A DNA stretch of 64,000 nucleotides, from assembly GCF_000621545.1 (NCBI RefSeq), contig NZ_JHYA01000003.1, positions 62,001 through 126,000 on the forward strand. Direction: 5' to 3'. The DNA comes from Anaerovibrio lipolyticus LB2005 (GTDB lineage Bacteria > Bacillota > Negativicutes > Selenomonadales > Selenomonadaceae). The notes beneath the pieces are model-generated. The model worked only from the letters and a program-made list of their open reading frames with translations. It was not told the DNA's origin and did not search any database. The first letter of the stretch is position 1; every line of letters starts with the position of its first letter. The position numbers were made by a program, and so were the translations under genes. Positions 45,920 to 54,082 of the stretch are shown piece by piece.

Positions 45920-46038
45920 CTATTAAAGCACCTCTTTTTAAACTATCTAAGTAATCACATCTTTCCATATGATAATATAGGTGCTCTAAAAAGTCAATAA
46001 GTCAAATTTCTGAGTATTCTGATAATGATTCGCTGTTC

Positions 46039-46464
46039 CTATCCTTCCACCGTCTTCACAACAACCATTTTTGCATATCCCTCGGCGCTGATGGTGCCAT
46101 CCTCCAGAATAATCTCCGACTTCATTTCCACCACGTTGCGCTTGCGGTTTTCCACCCAGCCACGGATAGTGATAGGCATTCCCACAGGTGTAGGCTTGCG
46201 ATAACGGACTTCCAGCTTTCCCGTAAAGGCCGGCTCACCAGTTCTAAAAAGATAGCCACCCATGGCCTCATCCAGCATAGTGGAAATAATACCGCCATGG
46301 ACTACCCCACCAAAGCTCTGGTAATTCTTGTCCACCGTGGTTTTAGCAATATATTGATTGGAAATAATCTTAAAATCCAGCTTCATTCCAATAGGATTAT
46401 TCTGACCACAGGCAAAGCAGTTGCCCGTATCTTCCATTTTTCTAATTTCCTCATCTGTTGGCAT
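46039..46464 (-). CDS. PaaI/YigI-like hotdog thioesterase
   Basis: A 141-residue single hotdog-fold protein. GVVHGGIISTMLDEAMGG is the central helix with the conserved HGG and catalytic Asp region of the PaaI family, which hydrolyse acyl-CoA thioesters. CFACGQNNPIGM near the N-terminus is a pattern seen in a subset of such proteins. GGAGG lies 7 bases before the ATG. The acyl substrate cannot be read from sequence. Confidence 0.85.
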   Translation of the reverse strand: MPTDEEIRKMEDTGNCFACGQNNPIGMKLDFKIISNQYIAKTTVDKNYQSFGGVVHGGIISTMLDEAMGGYLFRTGEPAFTGKLEVRYRKPTPVGMPITIRGWVENRKRNVVEMKSEIILEDGTISAEGYAKMVVVKTVEG

Positions 46465-46540
46465 TACAGTACCTCCGTAAGTTCTAAATTGGTTTTACCC
46501 CACCCCTATAAACTATAGATTACACAAGGTATTGTCAACT

Positions 46541-46578
46541 TTTTCCGGCGAGTTGGACGATTTTTTTCGGCGAGTTGG
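46541..46578. repeat. Two 22-bp-spaced direct repeats
   Basis: CGGCGAGTTGG occurs at 46546-46556 and 46568-46578, each preceded by a T-run. The 22-bp period equals about two helical turns. Function unknown; it lies between a terminator and the thioesterase gene promoter region. Confidence 0.6.
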
Positions 46579-46588
46579 CATAACGACG

Positions 46589-46624
46589 AAAAAGCCGTCG
46601 GGCAAATGAAACCCGACGGCTTTT
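46589..46624. terminator. Terminator of metY (minus strand), possibly bidirectional
   Basis: GCCGTCGGG/CCCGACGGC stem, 9-base loop, with T-runs on both strands. Confidence 0.85.
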
Positions 46625-46717
46625 CTTTGTGTGTATGTATGGGGAGTTATATCTTAAGGAGAGTTACAGATGGGTAACCTTATATTCAATTTGATGTTAT
46701 GTGTGCAAAATTTGAAA

Positions 46718-47998
46718 TTACACTGCTGCAAAGGCCTGATCCAGGTCAGCGATGATATCATCAATATGCTCAGTACCGATGGAGAGGCGAATGGTGCTGC
46801 GACTGATACCTACATCAGCCAACTCCTCATCAGTGAGCTGGGAATGGGTGGTGGTAGCTGGATGAATAACCAGAGACTTCACATCAGCAACATTTGCAAG
46901 GAGGGAGAAAATCTTCAGATTATCAATGAACCTGAAGGCCTCCTCCTGGCCGCCCTTAATCTCAAATGTAAAGATAGAGCCGCCACCATTAGGGAAGTAC
47001 TTCTGATAGAGAGCATGATCCGGATGCTCTGGCAGGCTTGGATGATTAACCTTCGTTACCTTAGGATTCTTTACGAGGTAATCAATAACCTTTTTGGTGT
47101 TTTCCGCGTGACGCTCCAGGCGGAGAGACAGAGTCTCAGTGCCCTGCAACAGCAAAAATGCTGCAAAAGGAGAGATAGTTGCGCCCTGATCACGGAGCAA
47201 AATAGCGCGAATGTAGATAGCGAATGCAGCCTTGCCGGCAGCCTCAGTAAACTTTACGCCGTGGTAACTAGGATTTGCCTCGGAAATCCAAGGATACTTA
47301 CCACTCTTTGCCCAGTCAAAGTTACCGCTGTCCACGATAACACCGCCAAGAGTTGTACCATGACCGCCAATAAACTTGGTAGCAGAATGAACAACAATAT
47401 CTGCGCCATGCTCAATAGGGCGGATAAGGTATGGAGTGCCGAAGGTGTTATCAATTACCAGAGGCAGGCCGTGCTTGTGAGCCAGCTTGGCAATGGCATC
47501 AATATCCGGAATATCGGAGTTTGGATTGCCCAGAGTCTCAATGTAGATAGCCTTGGTGTTTTCCTGAATAGCGCCCTCAATTTCCTTTAAATTATGAGCA
47601 TCCACAAAGGTGGTCTCGATACCGTACAGTGGCAGGGTATGTGCCAGAAGGTTAGCGGAACCGCCGTAAATGGTCTTCTGGGCTACAATGTGCTCACCGG
47701 CCTTTGCCAGAGCCTGAATTGTATAGGTGATAGCCGCTGCGCCAGAAGCCAGAGCCAGACCAGCCACACCACCCTCCAATGCAGCGATTCTTTCCTCAAA
47801 AACGCCCTGAGTGGAATTGGTAAGGCGGCCATATATATTTCCTGCATCAGCAAGGCCGAAGCGATCAGCTGCGTGCTGGGAATTACGGAATACATAAGAG
47901 GTAGTTGCGTAAATTGGTACTGCTCTTGCATCAGATGCTGGATCTGGGTTCTCCTGACCTACGTGAAGCTGAAGTGTTTCAAATTTGTAGTTGCTCAT
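46718..47998 (-). CDS. metY: O-acetylhomoserine aminocarboxypropyltransferase/cysteine synthase
   Basis: A 426-residue pyridoxal-phosphate enzyme of the Cys/Met metabolism family that makes homocysteine from O-acetylhomoserine and sulfide. Family segments include LQLHVGQENPDP, YGRLTNSTQ, ALEGGVAGLALASGAAA, the PLP Lys in HSATKFIGGHG and the C-terminal HPATTTHSQL. The ATG at 47998 has AAAGGAG at 8 bases; the frame stays open into the leader but that part has no ribosome site. It has a long leader of about 285 bases with a Cys-rich small ORF and a terminator, and a divergent Rrf2 gene, so sulfur-responsive control is likely. Confidence 0.95.
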   Translation of the reverse strand: MSNYKFETLQLHVGQENPDPASDARAVPIYATTSYVFRNSQHAADRFGLADAGNIYGRLTNSTQGVFEERIAALEGGVAGLALASGAAAITYTIQALAKAGEHIVAQKTIYGGSANLLAHTLPLYGIETTFVDAHNLKEIEGAIQENTKAIYIETLGNPNSDIPDIDAIAKLAHKHGLPLVIDNTFGTPYLIRPIEHGADIVVHSATKFIGGHGTTLGGVIVDSGNFDWAKSGKYPWISEANPSYHGVKFTEAAGKAAFAIYIRAILLRDQGATISPFAAFLLLQGTETLSLRLERHAENTKKVIDYLVKNPKVTKVNHPSLPEHPDHALYQKYFPNGGGSIFTFEIKGGQEEAFRFIDNLKIFSLLANVADVKSLVIHPATTTHSQLTDEELADVGISRSTIRLSIGTEHIDDIIADLDQAFAAV

Positions 47999-48075
47999 AA
48001 TAATTTCTCCTTTTGCTATAAAATCTTGAAATAATTTCTTACTTAATTTAATGAAGCGAAATCTGAGCCAGAAAT

Positions 48076-48105
48076 AAAAAACCGGGGCTTTATCCAAGCT
48101 CCCGG
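48076..48105 (-). terminator. Attenuator terminator in the metY leader
   Basis: On the minus strand CCGGGAGCTT pairs with AAGCCCCGG (one bulged A), 5-base loop, followed by six T. It lies 77 bases upstream of the metY start, so it would stop transcription before the gene. Confidence 0.8.
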
Positions 48106-48176
48106 GCAAATGGCAACACAATCAGCTGCAACTCAAAGAAGACGAATGCAACTGGCCATAATTACATGCCCGGGAG
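48099..48176 (-). promoter_or_regulatory. Candidate antiterminator of the metY leader
   Basis: CTCCCGGGC (48168-48176, inside the leader ORF) is fully complementary to GCCCGGGAG (48099-48107). The second segment shares most of its bases with the 5' arm of the terminator (48096-48105), so the two structures exclude each other. A further ATGGC/GCCAT pair can extend the helix. Confidence 0.6.
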
Positions 48177-48232
48177 TTACACATTCGACAAACCCATGCT
48201 GCTGTCTTACAAGTGTTGTTTACTCCATACAT
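48122..48232 (-). CDS. Candidate 36-residue Cys-rich leader peptide of metY
   Basis: A short ORF beginning MYGVNNTCKTAAW and ending LSCS contains five Cys codons (residues 8, 15, 18, 23 and 35) out of 36. An AGGAG site lies 9 bases before the ATG; an in-frame ATG at 48241 overlaps it. The ORF ends 17 bases before the terminator region and covers one arm of the antiterminator. This matches ribosome-mediated attenuation by cysteine supply, since the downstream enzyme uses sulfide and belongs to cysteine/methionine metabolism. Translation is inferred only. Confidence 0.55.
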   Translation of the reverse strand: MYGVNNTCKTAAWVCRMCNSRACNYGQLHSSSLSCS

Positions 48233-48288
48233 AGCATTCATCTCCTTTCTTGAATCCTTAACTTTGTTTGCTCAATTTCGATGTCTAT

Positions 48289-48317
48289 ATATTAAACCTA
48301 TATGCCTACTATGTCAA
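48289..48317 (-). promoter_or_regulatory. Sigma-70 promoter of the metY leader
   Basis: A perfect TTGACA and TAATAT are separated by 17 bp on the minus strand. Transcription would start near 48282, giving a leader of about 285 bases before metY. Confidence 0.7.
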
Positions 48318-48355
48318 TAGGTAAAATAAAAAATTATTTGAAATTCATTTTATAT

Positions 48356-48385
48356 TTGAAAATGCCATTTACCTTGGGGTAAAAT
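48356..48385 (+). promoter_or_regulatory. Rrf2 gene promoter containing a palindromic operator candidate
   Basis: TTGAAA and TAAAAT are 18 bp apart. The spacer holds TTTACC-TTGG-GGTAAA (48368-48383), an inverted repeat overlapping the -10, well placed for self-repression. The same half-site GGTAAA occurs at about 48320, near the metY promoter. Confidence 0.5.
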
Positions 48386-48406
48386 AGGTTTAAAGGAGGT
48401 TATCTT

Positions 48407-48823
48407 ATGATTTCAACAAAAGGAAGATATGCCGTTCGCTTTATGATAGACATGGCCCAGCAGCCTGATGACAAACCCGTTACCCTTGATGAGGTTGCCC
48501 AGCGCCAGGAGGTTTCCAAGAAATATATGGAACGCGTAGTTAAAATGCTGGTCAGTGCCGGACTGGTGAAGGGAACCAGTGGCAAGGGCGGTGGTTATCG
48601 CCTCCTGCGCAAGCCCGAGGAATATAACGTTATGGAAATCCTTCAGGTCACCGAAGGCCGTCTCACCTCTGTTGCCTGTCTGCAGGAAGGCGCTGAGGAA
48701 TGCCCACGGGAAGCAAAATGTCTCACCCTGCCAATGTGGAAGCTCTTTGATGAAATGGTGAAGGATTTTTTCACCAACATCACCATTGCTGACCTTCTCA
48801 AAGGGCACGAGCAAAACTTATAA
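48407..48823 (+). CDS. Rrf2-family transcriptional regulator
   Basis: A 138-residue Rrf2 protein with an N-terminal winged helix (MISTKGRYAVRFMIDMAQ, EVSKKYMERVVKML, KGGGYRLLRKPEEYNV) and a C-terminal part with three cysteines in ACLQEGAEECPREAKC, the spacing used by IscR-like members to bind an iron-sulfur cluster. CymR, the cysteine repressor, is in the same family but lacks them. Being divergent from metY, it probably controls sulfur assimilation and senses cluster or sulfur status; this is inference. GGAGG lies 7 bases before the ATG. Confidence 0.92.
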   Translation: MISTKGRYAVRFMIDMAQQPDDKPVTLDEVAQRQEVSKKYMERVVKMLVSAGLVKGTSGKGGGYRLLRKPEEYNVMEILQVTEGRLTSVACLQEGAEECPREAKCLTLPMWKLFDEMVKDFFTNITIADLLKGHEQNL

Positions 48824-48830
48824 GCAAAAG

Positions 48831-48867
48831 AAAAGCAGAAACCGCAATCAAGCGATTTCTGCTTTTT
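48831..48867. terminator. Bidirectional terminator between convergent genes
   Basis: AAAAGCAGAAA...TTTCTGCTTTT stem with an inner CGC/GCG pair; T-run on + and A-run on the other side. Confidence 0.85.
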
Positions 48868-48870
48868 ATA

Positions 48871-50355
48871 TTACTTTTTCTTTGAAGCCTGATACTCTGG
48901 AATAATCCTGTTCTTGGCGATTTTTCCTGTGGAAGTTCTAGGCAGTGCCTCCACCTCATGGAATTCACGAGGAATCTTGTAAAGGGCCAGATTTTTCTGG
49001 AGATACTTCTTCAGCTCCCGATGATTAACACTTTCACCCTCATTTACAGCATAGAAGCAAGCTCCTGCATTGCCACGGAGCTTATCCGGAACCCCCACCA
49101 CTGCACATTCAGTGATGCCGGGATAATGATAAACAAGCTCCTCTATCTCGCGGGGATACACATTTTCACCCATGGAAATAATAATATCCTTTATGCGATC
49201 CACTACATAGAGGAAGCCCTCCTCATCTTCACGCACCACATCACCGGTATGGAACCAGCCATCATGCAGGGCAGCTCCAGTTGCCTCAGGAAGATTCCAG
49301 TAGCCCAGCATTACATTGTCGCCCTTGACCACCAGCTCTCCGGCTTCACCCTTGGCTACCTCCTGGTTCTCTCCGCTCATTATCTTATATTCAATGCCCT
49401 GAACCACAGGACCAATGGAGCCAATCTTGGCTGTTGCAGGAGAATTCATGGTAACCACTGGAGATGTTTCAGAAAGGCCATAGCCCTCACAAAGGGTAAT
49501 GCCAAAATTGTTCTTGAAATCCTCGGCAATCTTTAATGGCAATGTGGTACCACCACTGACCACCATACGCAGGCTCTTCATGTCCTCAGGCTTGGCCAGC
49601 TTATTTAAAAGGGCACAAATACTTGGAACCACATGGGTGTCAGTTATGCCATATTCACGTATTGTTTCAATGGTTTCCTTTGGCGTAAACTTATCCAAAA
49701 TAACCATTTTGCCGCCCACATACAGCGGATACATAACTGACAGGGTCCAGCCAAAGCAATGATACATGGGCAATACGCAAAGCTCCACCAAATCACTGGT
49801 ACCGTGGGCCACCTCGTGATACTGCTCATCATTGGCAATAATATTTCTGTGGCAAAGCACCGCTCCCTTTGGATTACCAGTGGTACCAGAGGTGTAAATA
49901 ATTACACAAGGTTCAGTGTCCTTAAAATCATCAGGCAGCTTGGGAGCATCCGGACAGCTCTGCTCCTGATAGCAGTATCTGAGATCATGCTGCTGCACAT
50001 TTTCCGTAAAATGCAATTCATCAAGAGCCTCTGCAATATCCAATTCCTTATATGTAAGTACATGGATAATGCCTGCATCCTTTACAATATATGCTATCTC
50101 ACGATTGCTGAGCTGAAAATTGATAGGCACTGCCAAAGCACCCAGAGAAACAATGGCCATATATGCAAGGAGAATATCTGAGTTGTTCCGTGAAAAAATA
50201 CCTACCCGATCTCCCCGGCGAACACCTATATTGTATAGGTAGTTTCGGTATTCCTTTACAGAATTCTGCAAATCCTTATATGTAAATGTACGTTCTTTGT
50301 CGATAACAGCAACTGCATCGTCTTTACCACGATAAACCAAATCATGTATTAACAT
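48871..50355 (-). CDS. AMP-dependent acyl-CoA synthetase/ligase (FadD-like)
   Basis: A 494-residue ANL-superfamily enzyme that activates a carboxylate with ATP to an acyl-AMP and then loads it on CoA. Core motifs: IIYTSGTTGNPKGAVL (P-loop), GYGLSETSP, GWFHTGDVVREDEEG and the C-terminal KDIIISMGENVYP and PRTSTGKIAKN with the catalytic Lys. Length fits medium/long-chain ligases, but the acyl substrate is unassigned. AAGGAT lies well upstream of the ATG. A MITE-like repeat begins 25 bases upstream of its start. Confidence 0.9.
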   Translation of the reverse strand: MLIHDLVYRGKDDAVAVIDKERTFTYKDLQNSVKEYRNYLYNIGVRRGDRVGIFSRNNSDILLAYMAIVSLGALAVPINFQLSNREIAYIVKDAGIIHVLTYKELDIAEALDELHFTENVQQHDLRYCYQEQSCPDAPKLPDDFKDTEPCVIIYTSGTTGNPKGAVLCHRNIIANDEQYHEVAHGTSDLVELCVLPMYHCFGWTLSVMYPLYVGGKMVILDKFTPKETIETIREYGITDTHVVPSICALLNKLAKPEDMKSLRMVVSGGTTLPLKIAEDFKNNFGITLCEGYGLSETSPVVTMNSPATAKIGSIGPVVQGIEYKIMSGENQEVAKGEAGELVVKGDNVMLGYWNLPEATGAALHDGWFHTGDVVREDEEGFLYVVDRIKDIIISMGENVYPREIEELVYHYPGITECAVVGVPDKLRGNAGACFYAVNEGESVNHRELKKYLQKNLALYKIPREFHEVEALPRTSTGKIAKNRIIPEYQASKKK

Positions 50356-50380
50356 ATAGCTTTTACACTCATCCTTCTAC

Positions 50381-50523
50381 TATAACGAGCTTTAAGATGT
50401 CCCCCACCTCTTTAGGTGGGGAAAACAAACTACAACAGCTGGCGAGCATATCTCCCAGCTCGTTGAAACGCTAATTGGAAGATTTTTCTTCTAAAGAAGA
50501 AAAATTTGAACAATGGCGTTATA
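50381..50523 (+). mobile_element. MITE-like structured repeat, copy 2 (143 bp)
   Basis: Ends TATAACG/CGTTATA. It has three stems: CCCCACCT/AGGTGGGG with a CTTT loop (50402-50421), AACGAGCT/AGCTCGTT, and an 11-bp stem in the TTTTTCTTCT region. It shares 22 bases at the start and 66 at the end exactly with copy 1, in opposite orientation on the chromosome. The 55-base middle part, including the first hairpin, is missing in copy 1. Hairpins resemble IS200/IS605 ends; no ORF inside. Confidence 0.75.
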
Positions 50524-50682
50524 ATCACTCATTATCTCTTTTTGTCTAACTGATATAGTATAACAGAATTTCATCACATTGCAAATTAATTCATATCAAA
50601 TATGAATGACAATTTCAAACATCAAAATAAAAAAATCCATAAAAATTATTAGCTACAAACGATAATAAAACAGCATAGATTG

Positions 50683-50691
50683 TGATATAAT
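50683..50691 (+). promoter_or_regulatory. Extended -10 promoter for the chemoreceptor-SBP operon
   Basis: TGATATAAT lies 25 bases before the TTG start. A weak sigma-28-like TAAA/CGATAA pair 40 bases upstream is an alternative. Confidence 0.45.
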
Positions 50692-50715
50692 ACTATAGAA
50701 AAAGGAGGGTTTTAT

Positions 50716-52413
50716 TTGAATGATTTAACTATTCGCCAAAAGCTATATATGGTATTTGGTTTGTTGCTGCTTATTATCACTGCAACCAACCTCTTTTCCG
50801 GGTATAGTTTAAACAGCATTAACAATGGTGCCATGCGAATTGCTACAGAACATCTTAATGGTGTTATGGCTGCATCCAATAGTAACCAGACCTTGACCGA
50901 CTACCGTCAGGGTGAATATGGCATTTTCACAGCAACTACTCTGCCAAATAGGATTTATGCCATGCAGCAGACCAAAAAACTGGGGGATCAGCTGGACATT
51001 GCCTTTAAGGATATTGAACCAACCCTTACTGGTGATAATGCAGCCCGCTTTCAGACCATTGTCAGCAACTGGCAGACCTATCGGAAAAACTCCGAAGCTA
51101 TGATTAATCTGATTTCAGAGGGCAAGCAGGCTGAAGCTGCTGTTATGCTGGATAAATCAAAGCAGGACTATCAGGTTATCAGCAACGACCTTACAACTCT
51201 TCTGGATGCACAGAAGGATTTTATCCACGCTGAAACAGCAGATGCAGAAGCTAAGTATGCTGCTACCAGAAATACTTTAATCTTTACTTTCATAATAATC
51301 CTTGTTCTGTCCGCATTTATGGGCTGGTATCTCAGCTCCACTATTCAGAAGTCTATCACCTATCTGATGAATATCTCCAGGGAGATTGCTGGTGGTAATC
51401 TGACAGTGGATGTTTCTGCCAAAACCAACGACGAATTCGGTGAGCTGACAAATTCCTATAAGGATACAGTTCATAATCTCCGTACCCTTATTGGACATAT
51501 TCATAAAACAGCGCAGGACGTTTCCGGATTTGCCAAGCAGCTTACGGAAAATGCTGAACAGTCTGCCCAGGCAACCAATCAGGTGGCTATGTCCATCACC
51601 AATGTGGCAGCCAATGCCAACATGCAGGAAAGTGCCGTAACCAATTCCTCAAATGATATTAACCTACTGGCTGAAAATCTTGAGGGCTTTGCAAATAAGG
51701 CTTCTGCCTCCAACGAGGCTGCCCATAATGTGCAGGACATTGCCAGCCATGGTGCAGAATCCATTGCCGACGCAGTCCGCCAGATGGAAGAAATCTCTGA
51801 GGCAGTTATCAAATCTGCTGAAGTTATCAAACAGCTGGCTGAACGCTCCAACGAAATTGGCACCATCAGTGATACCATTGCCAGTATTGCGTCCCAGACA
51901 AATCTGCTGGCTCTGAATGCTGCTATCGAGGCAGCTCGTGCCGGTGAAGCTGGCCGTGGCTTTGCGGTAGTAGCTGAGGAGGTTCGCAAGCTGGCTGAGG
52001 AATCCAACACCGCCGCTTTGCGTATAGCAGACCTGATTTCCGATATCCAGAAGGATACAGATCATGCTGTTAACCGTATGAATCGTGGCACCGAGGTTGT
52101 TAAGGCTGGTCAGGAGGTTGTCACCAACGCCGGTGATGCCTTCAATCAGATTGTCAGCGCTGTTGAGAACCTGGCAGAGCATTCCCGTGATATTCTTAAC
52201 GAGGCCACCAGCTCCTCCTCCAACGCCGCTAACCTTGTTAGCAACATGGCTGCACTGGAAAAGACTGGCAGGGAAGTGGCCACTGAAACCGAATCCGTAT
52301 CTGCAGCTACTGAAGAACAGGCAGCTTCTATGGACGAAATCGCCAATGCCAGCCGCAAGATGGCAGAGCTCTCTGTTGACCTGCAGAATGCTACTGACAA
52401 ATTTAAGATTTGA
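50716..52413 (+). CDS. Methyl-accepting chemotaxis protein (4HB-type sensor)
   Basis: A 565-residue receptor: N-terminal membrane span (about 10-30), a periplasmic four-helix-bundle sensor (about 31-190), a second span (about 190-210), HAMP (about 212-265) and a cytoplasmic signalling domain with the hairpin-tip sequence [24 protein letters not shown] start with AGGAGGG at 6 bases. A sugar-binding lipoprotein starts 23 bases downstream, so this receptor may detect sugars through it. Confidence 0.92.
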   Translation: MNDLTIRQKLYMVFGLLLLIITATNLFSGYSLNSINNGAMRIATEHLNGVMAASNSNQTLTDYRQGEYGIFTATTLPNRIYAMQQTKKLGDQLDIAFKDIEPTLTGDNAARFQTIVSNWQTYRKNSEAMINLISEGKQAEAAVMLDKSKQDYQVISNDLTTLLDAQKDFIHAETADAEAKYAATRNTLIFTFIIILVLSAFMGWYLSSTIQKSITYLMNISREIAGGNLTVDVSAKTNDEFGELTNSYKDTVHNLRTLIGHIHKTAQDVSGFAKQLTENAEQSAQATNQVAMSITNVAANANMQESAVTNSSNDINLLAENLEGFANKASASNEAAHNVQDIASHGAESIADAVRQMEEISEAVIKSAEVIKQLAERSNEIGTISDTIASIASQTNLLALNAAIEAARAGEAGRGFAVVAEEVRKLAEESNTAALRIADLISDIQKDTDHAVNRMNRGTEVVKAGQEVVTNAGDAFNQIVSAVENLAEHSRDILNEATSSSSNAANLVSNMAALEKTGREVATETESVSAATEEQAASMDEIANASRKMAELSVDLQNATDKFKI

Positions 52414-52436
52414 TTGTCAAAAGGAGAGAATATTAA

Positions 52437-53453
52437 GTGAAAAAAATAATCGCTTTAGCATCACTTTTACTTCTTGTAGCAGCCTTTCTGGTTAGCGGAT
52501 GCGGTTCTGACAACGGTTCCAACAAGAAAGTTGCTATAAGCTTTGCCAATTCATCTGCCAGCTGGCAGAAAAACGGCAACAATGTTAAGGAAGATCTGGA
52601 AAAAGAGGGCTTTCAGGTAGATTTGCAGTTTGCTGATACAGAGGATCAGCAGATTGAACAGATTAAAAAGATGATTCAGGACCATCCTGGCTGCCTCGTT
52701 ATTGGCGCAGTAAATGGTGAAAAGCTCACCGAGGTTTTAAAAGACGCAAAGGCTGAAAACATTCCTGTCATTGCCTATGACCGCCTGATTATGAACACTG
52801 ATGCCGTATCCTACTATGCTTCCTTCGATAATGAGGCTGTTGGTAAAGCCATGAGTGAATATCTGGTGGCAGCCCTTAACCTCAAATCCGGTGCTGGTCC
52901 TTACAATATTGAGGTATTTGCCGGCGATCCAAAGGATAACAATGCTCACATGTTCTTTACCGGTTCCATGGAGGTGCTTAAGCCATACTTCGATAATGGT
53001 CAGCTTGTGAGCCGCAGTAATGAAACCAGCTTCGAGCAGGCTGCCACCAAGGATTGGGACGGCAAGAATGCTCAGGCCCGCATGGACAAGCTCATCAGCA
53101 CCTACTACTCCGATGGTAATCTGGCAGCTGTACTTGCTCCAAATGACGGCTGTGCCGCTGGCATCCGTGCTTCCTTACAGGCAAATTTCCATGGTGCATG
53201 GCCACTTATCACTGGACAGGATGCCGAAGCCAGTGCCATTGAGGCCATCCGCTCCGGTACCCAGGCTATTACCATTTATAAATCCTCAGATGACCTTAAT
53301 ACCAAGTGTATCCGCATGATTAAGGCCGTAGTTGAGGGAACTCAGCCTGCCATCAACGACAAAACCACCTACAATAATGGTGTTATGACGGTTCCGGCTT
53401 ATTTGTGTATTCCAATGATAATCGATAAGGACAACACAAATCTCGTAAAATAA
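52437..53453 (+). CDS. Sugar-binding lipoprotein (periplasmic binding protein, ChvE/XylF-like)
   Basis: A 338-residue lipoprotein. A lipobox (LVSGC, Cys22) ends the signal peptide, followed by a type-I periplasmic binding fold: AISFANSSASWQKN, ADTEDQQIEQIKKM, VIAYDRLI and PNDGCAAGIRASL, with ITGQDAEASAI near the end, all typical of the xylose/multiple-sugar binding group. It is cotranscribed with the chemoreceptor; no ABC ATPase or permease is adjacent, so chemosensing rather than uptake may be its main role. A strong terminator follows. Confidence 0.9.
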   Translation: MKKIIALASLLLLVAAFLVSGCGSDNGSNKKVAISFANSSASWQKNGNNVKEDLEKEGFQVDLQFADTEDQQIEQIKKMIQDHPGCLVIGAVNGEKLTEVLKDAKAENIPVIAYDRLIMNTDAVSYYASFDNEAVGKAMSEYLVAALNLKSGAGPYNIEVFAGDPKDNNAHMFFTGSMEVLKPYFDNGQLVSRSNETSFEQAATKDWDGKNAQARMDKLISTYYSDGNLAAVLAPNDGCAAGIRASLQANFHGAWPLITGQDAEASAIEAIRSGTQAITIYKSSDDLNTKCIRMIKAVVEGTQPAINDKTTYNNGVMTVPAYLCIPMIIDKDNTNLVK

Positions 53454-53472
53454 TAATCTGTTTTGTACGTAG

Positions 53473-53515
53473 AAAACGCCTTGACTCAAGTTTTGATATT
53501 GAGTCAAGGCGTTTT
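53473..53515. terminator. Bidirectional terminator
   Basis: Perfect 17-bp stem AAAACGCCTTGACTCAA with its complement and a 9-base loop, A/T tracts on both ends. Serves the SBP gene and mgsA. Confidence 0.9.
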
Positions 53516-53544
53516 AAGTTTGTCATTGCTGTTTATTTTTGGAA

Positions 53545-53934
53545 TCAGTCGCTGGCAACAGTATTTTCAATAGCCACATACTTCAACATGATATGACCGC
53601 TGGTTCTGTTGGTAGCCAATGGTACATTGTGAACATCACAAAGTCTGAGCAGAGCGTTAATATCAGGCTCGTGAGGCTGAGAGGTAAGCGGATCGCGAAG
53701 GAAGATTACATAATCAACCTCGCCAGTTGCAACCTTTGCACCAATCTGCTGGTCACCGCCCAGAGGACCAGACATCATGGTCTCAACATCTATACCAAAC
53801 TTTTCCTTGATTCTGGTACCAGTGGTATTGGTAGCAATCAAGTGGCAGCCCTTCAGTAAATCAATATGCTGCTCTACAAATTCCAGCATTTCTTCCTTTT
53901 TCTTATCATGAGCAATCAGTGCAATAGTCTGCAT
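53545..53934 (-). CDS. mgsA: Methylglyoxal synthase
   Basis: A 129-residue MgsA that converts dihydroxyacetone phosphate to methylglyoxal and phosphate, a bypass of lower glycolysis. [35 protein letters not shown] (with the catalytic Asp region) and [15 protein letters not shown] are all family motifs. GAGG lies upstream of the ATG. It is monocistronic, convergent with the sugar-binding lipoprotein gene. Confidence 0.95.
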   Translation of the reverse strand: MQTIALIAHDKKKEEMLEFVEQHIDLLKGCHLIATNTTGTRIKEKFGIDVETMMSGPLGGDQQIGAKVATGEVDYVIFLRDPLTSQPHEPDINALLRLCDVHNVPLATNRTSGHIMLKYVAIENTVASD

Positions 53935-54082
53935 TAAAATCGACCTCTTTTCTTTTTTCTTTTCCTATTATCGTACATCATGAAATATACCATTAATGAG
54001 TGAAAAAAACCTGTAAAAGTCAGATTTTATTCCCAACTTTGATTATACATCAGTTACAGCCTATTTAACACTGTTTTTTAAC

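Noticed and set aside
46670-47590. 306-residue ORF on + strand inside metY
   Set aside because: Antisense shadow of the clearly recognised metY; no ribosome site and no recognisable domain.
48000-48290. SAM (S-box) riboswitch or T-box in the metY leader
   Set aside because: I looked for the T-box TGGNACC-type core and S-box core pairs and saw neither; the visible structure is a simple terminator with one competing arm.
50640-50665. Sigma-28-like promoter before the chemoreceptor
   Set aside because: TAAA and AACGATAA are 14 bp apart, but the octamer matches only in part; the extended -10 nearer the gene is a better choice, so it is only noted as an alternative.
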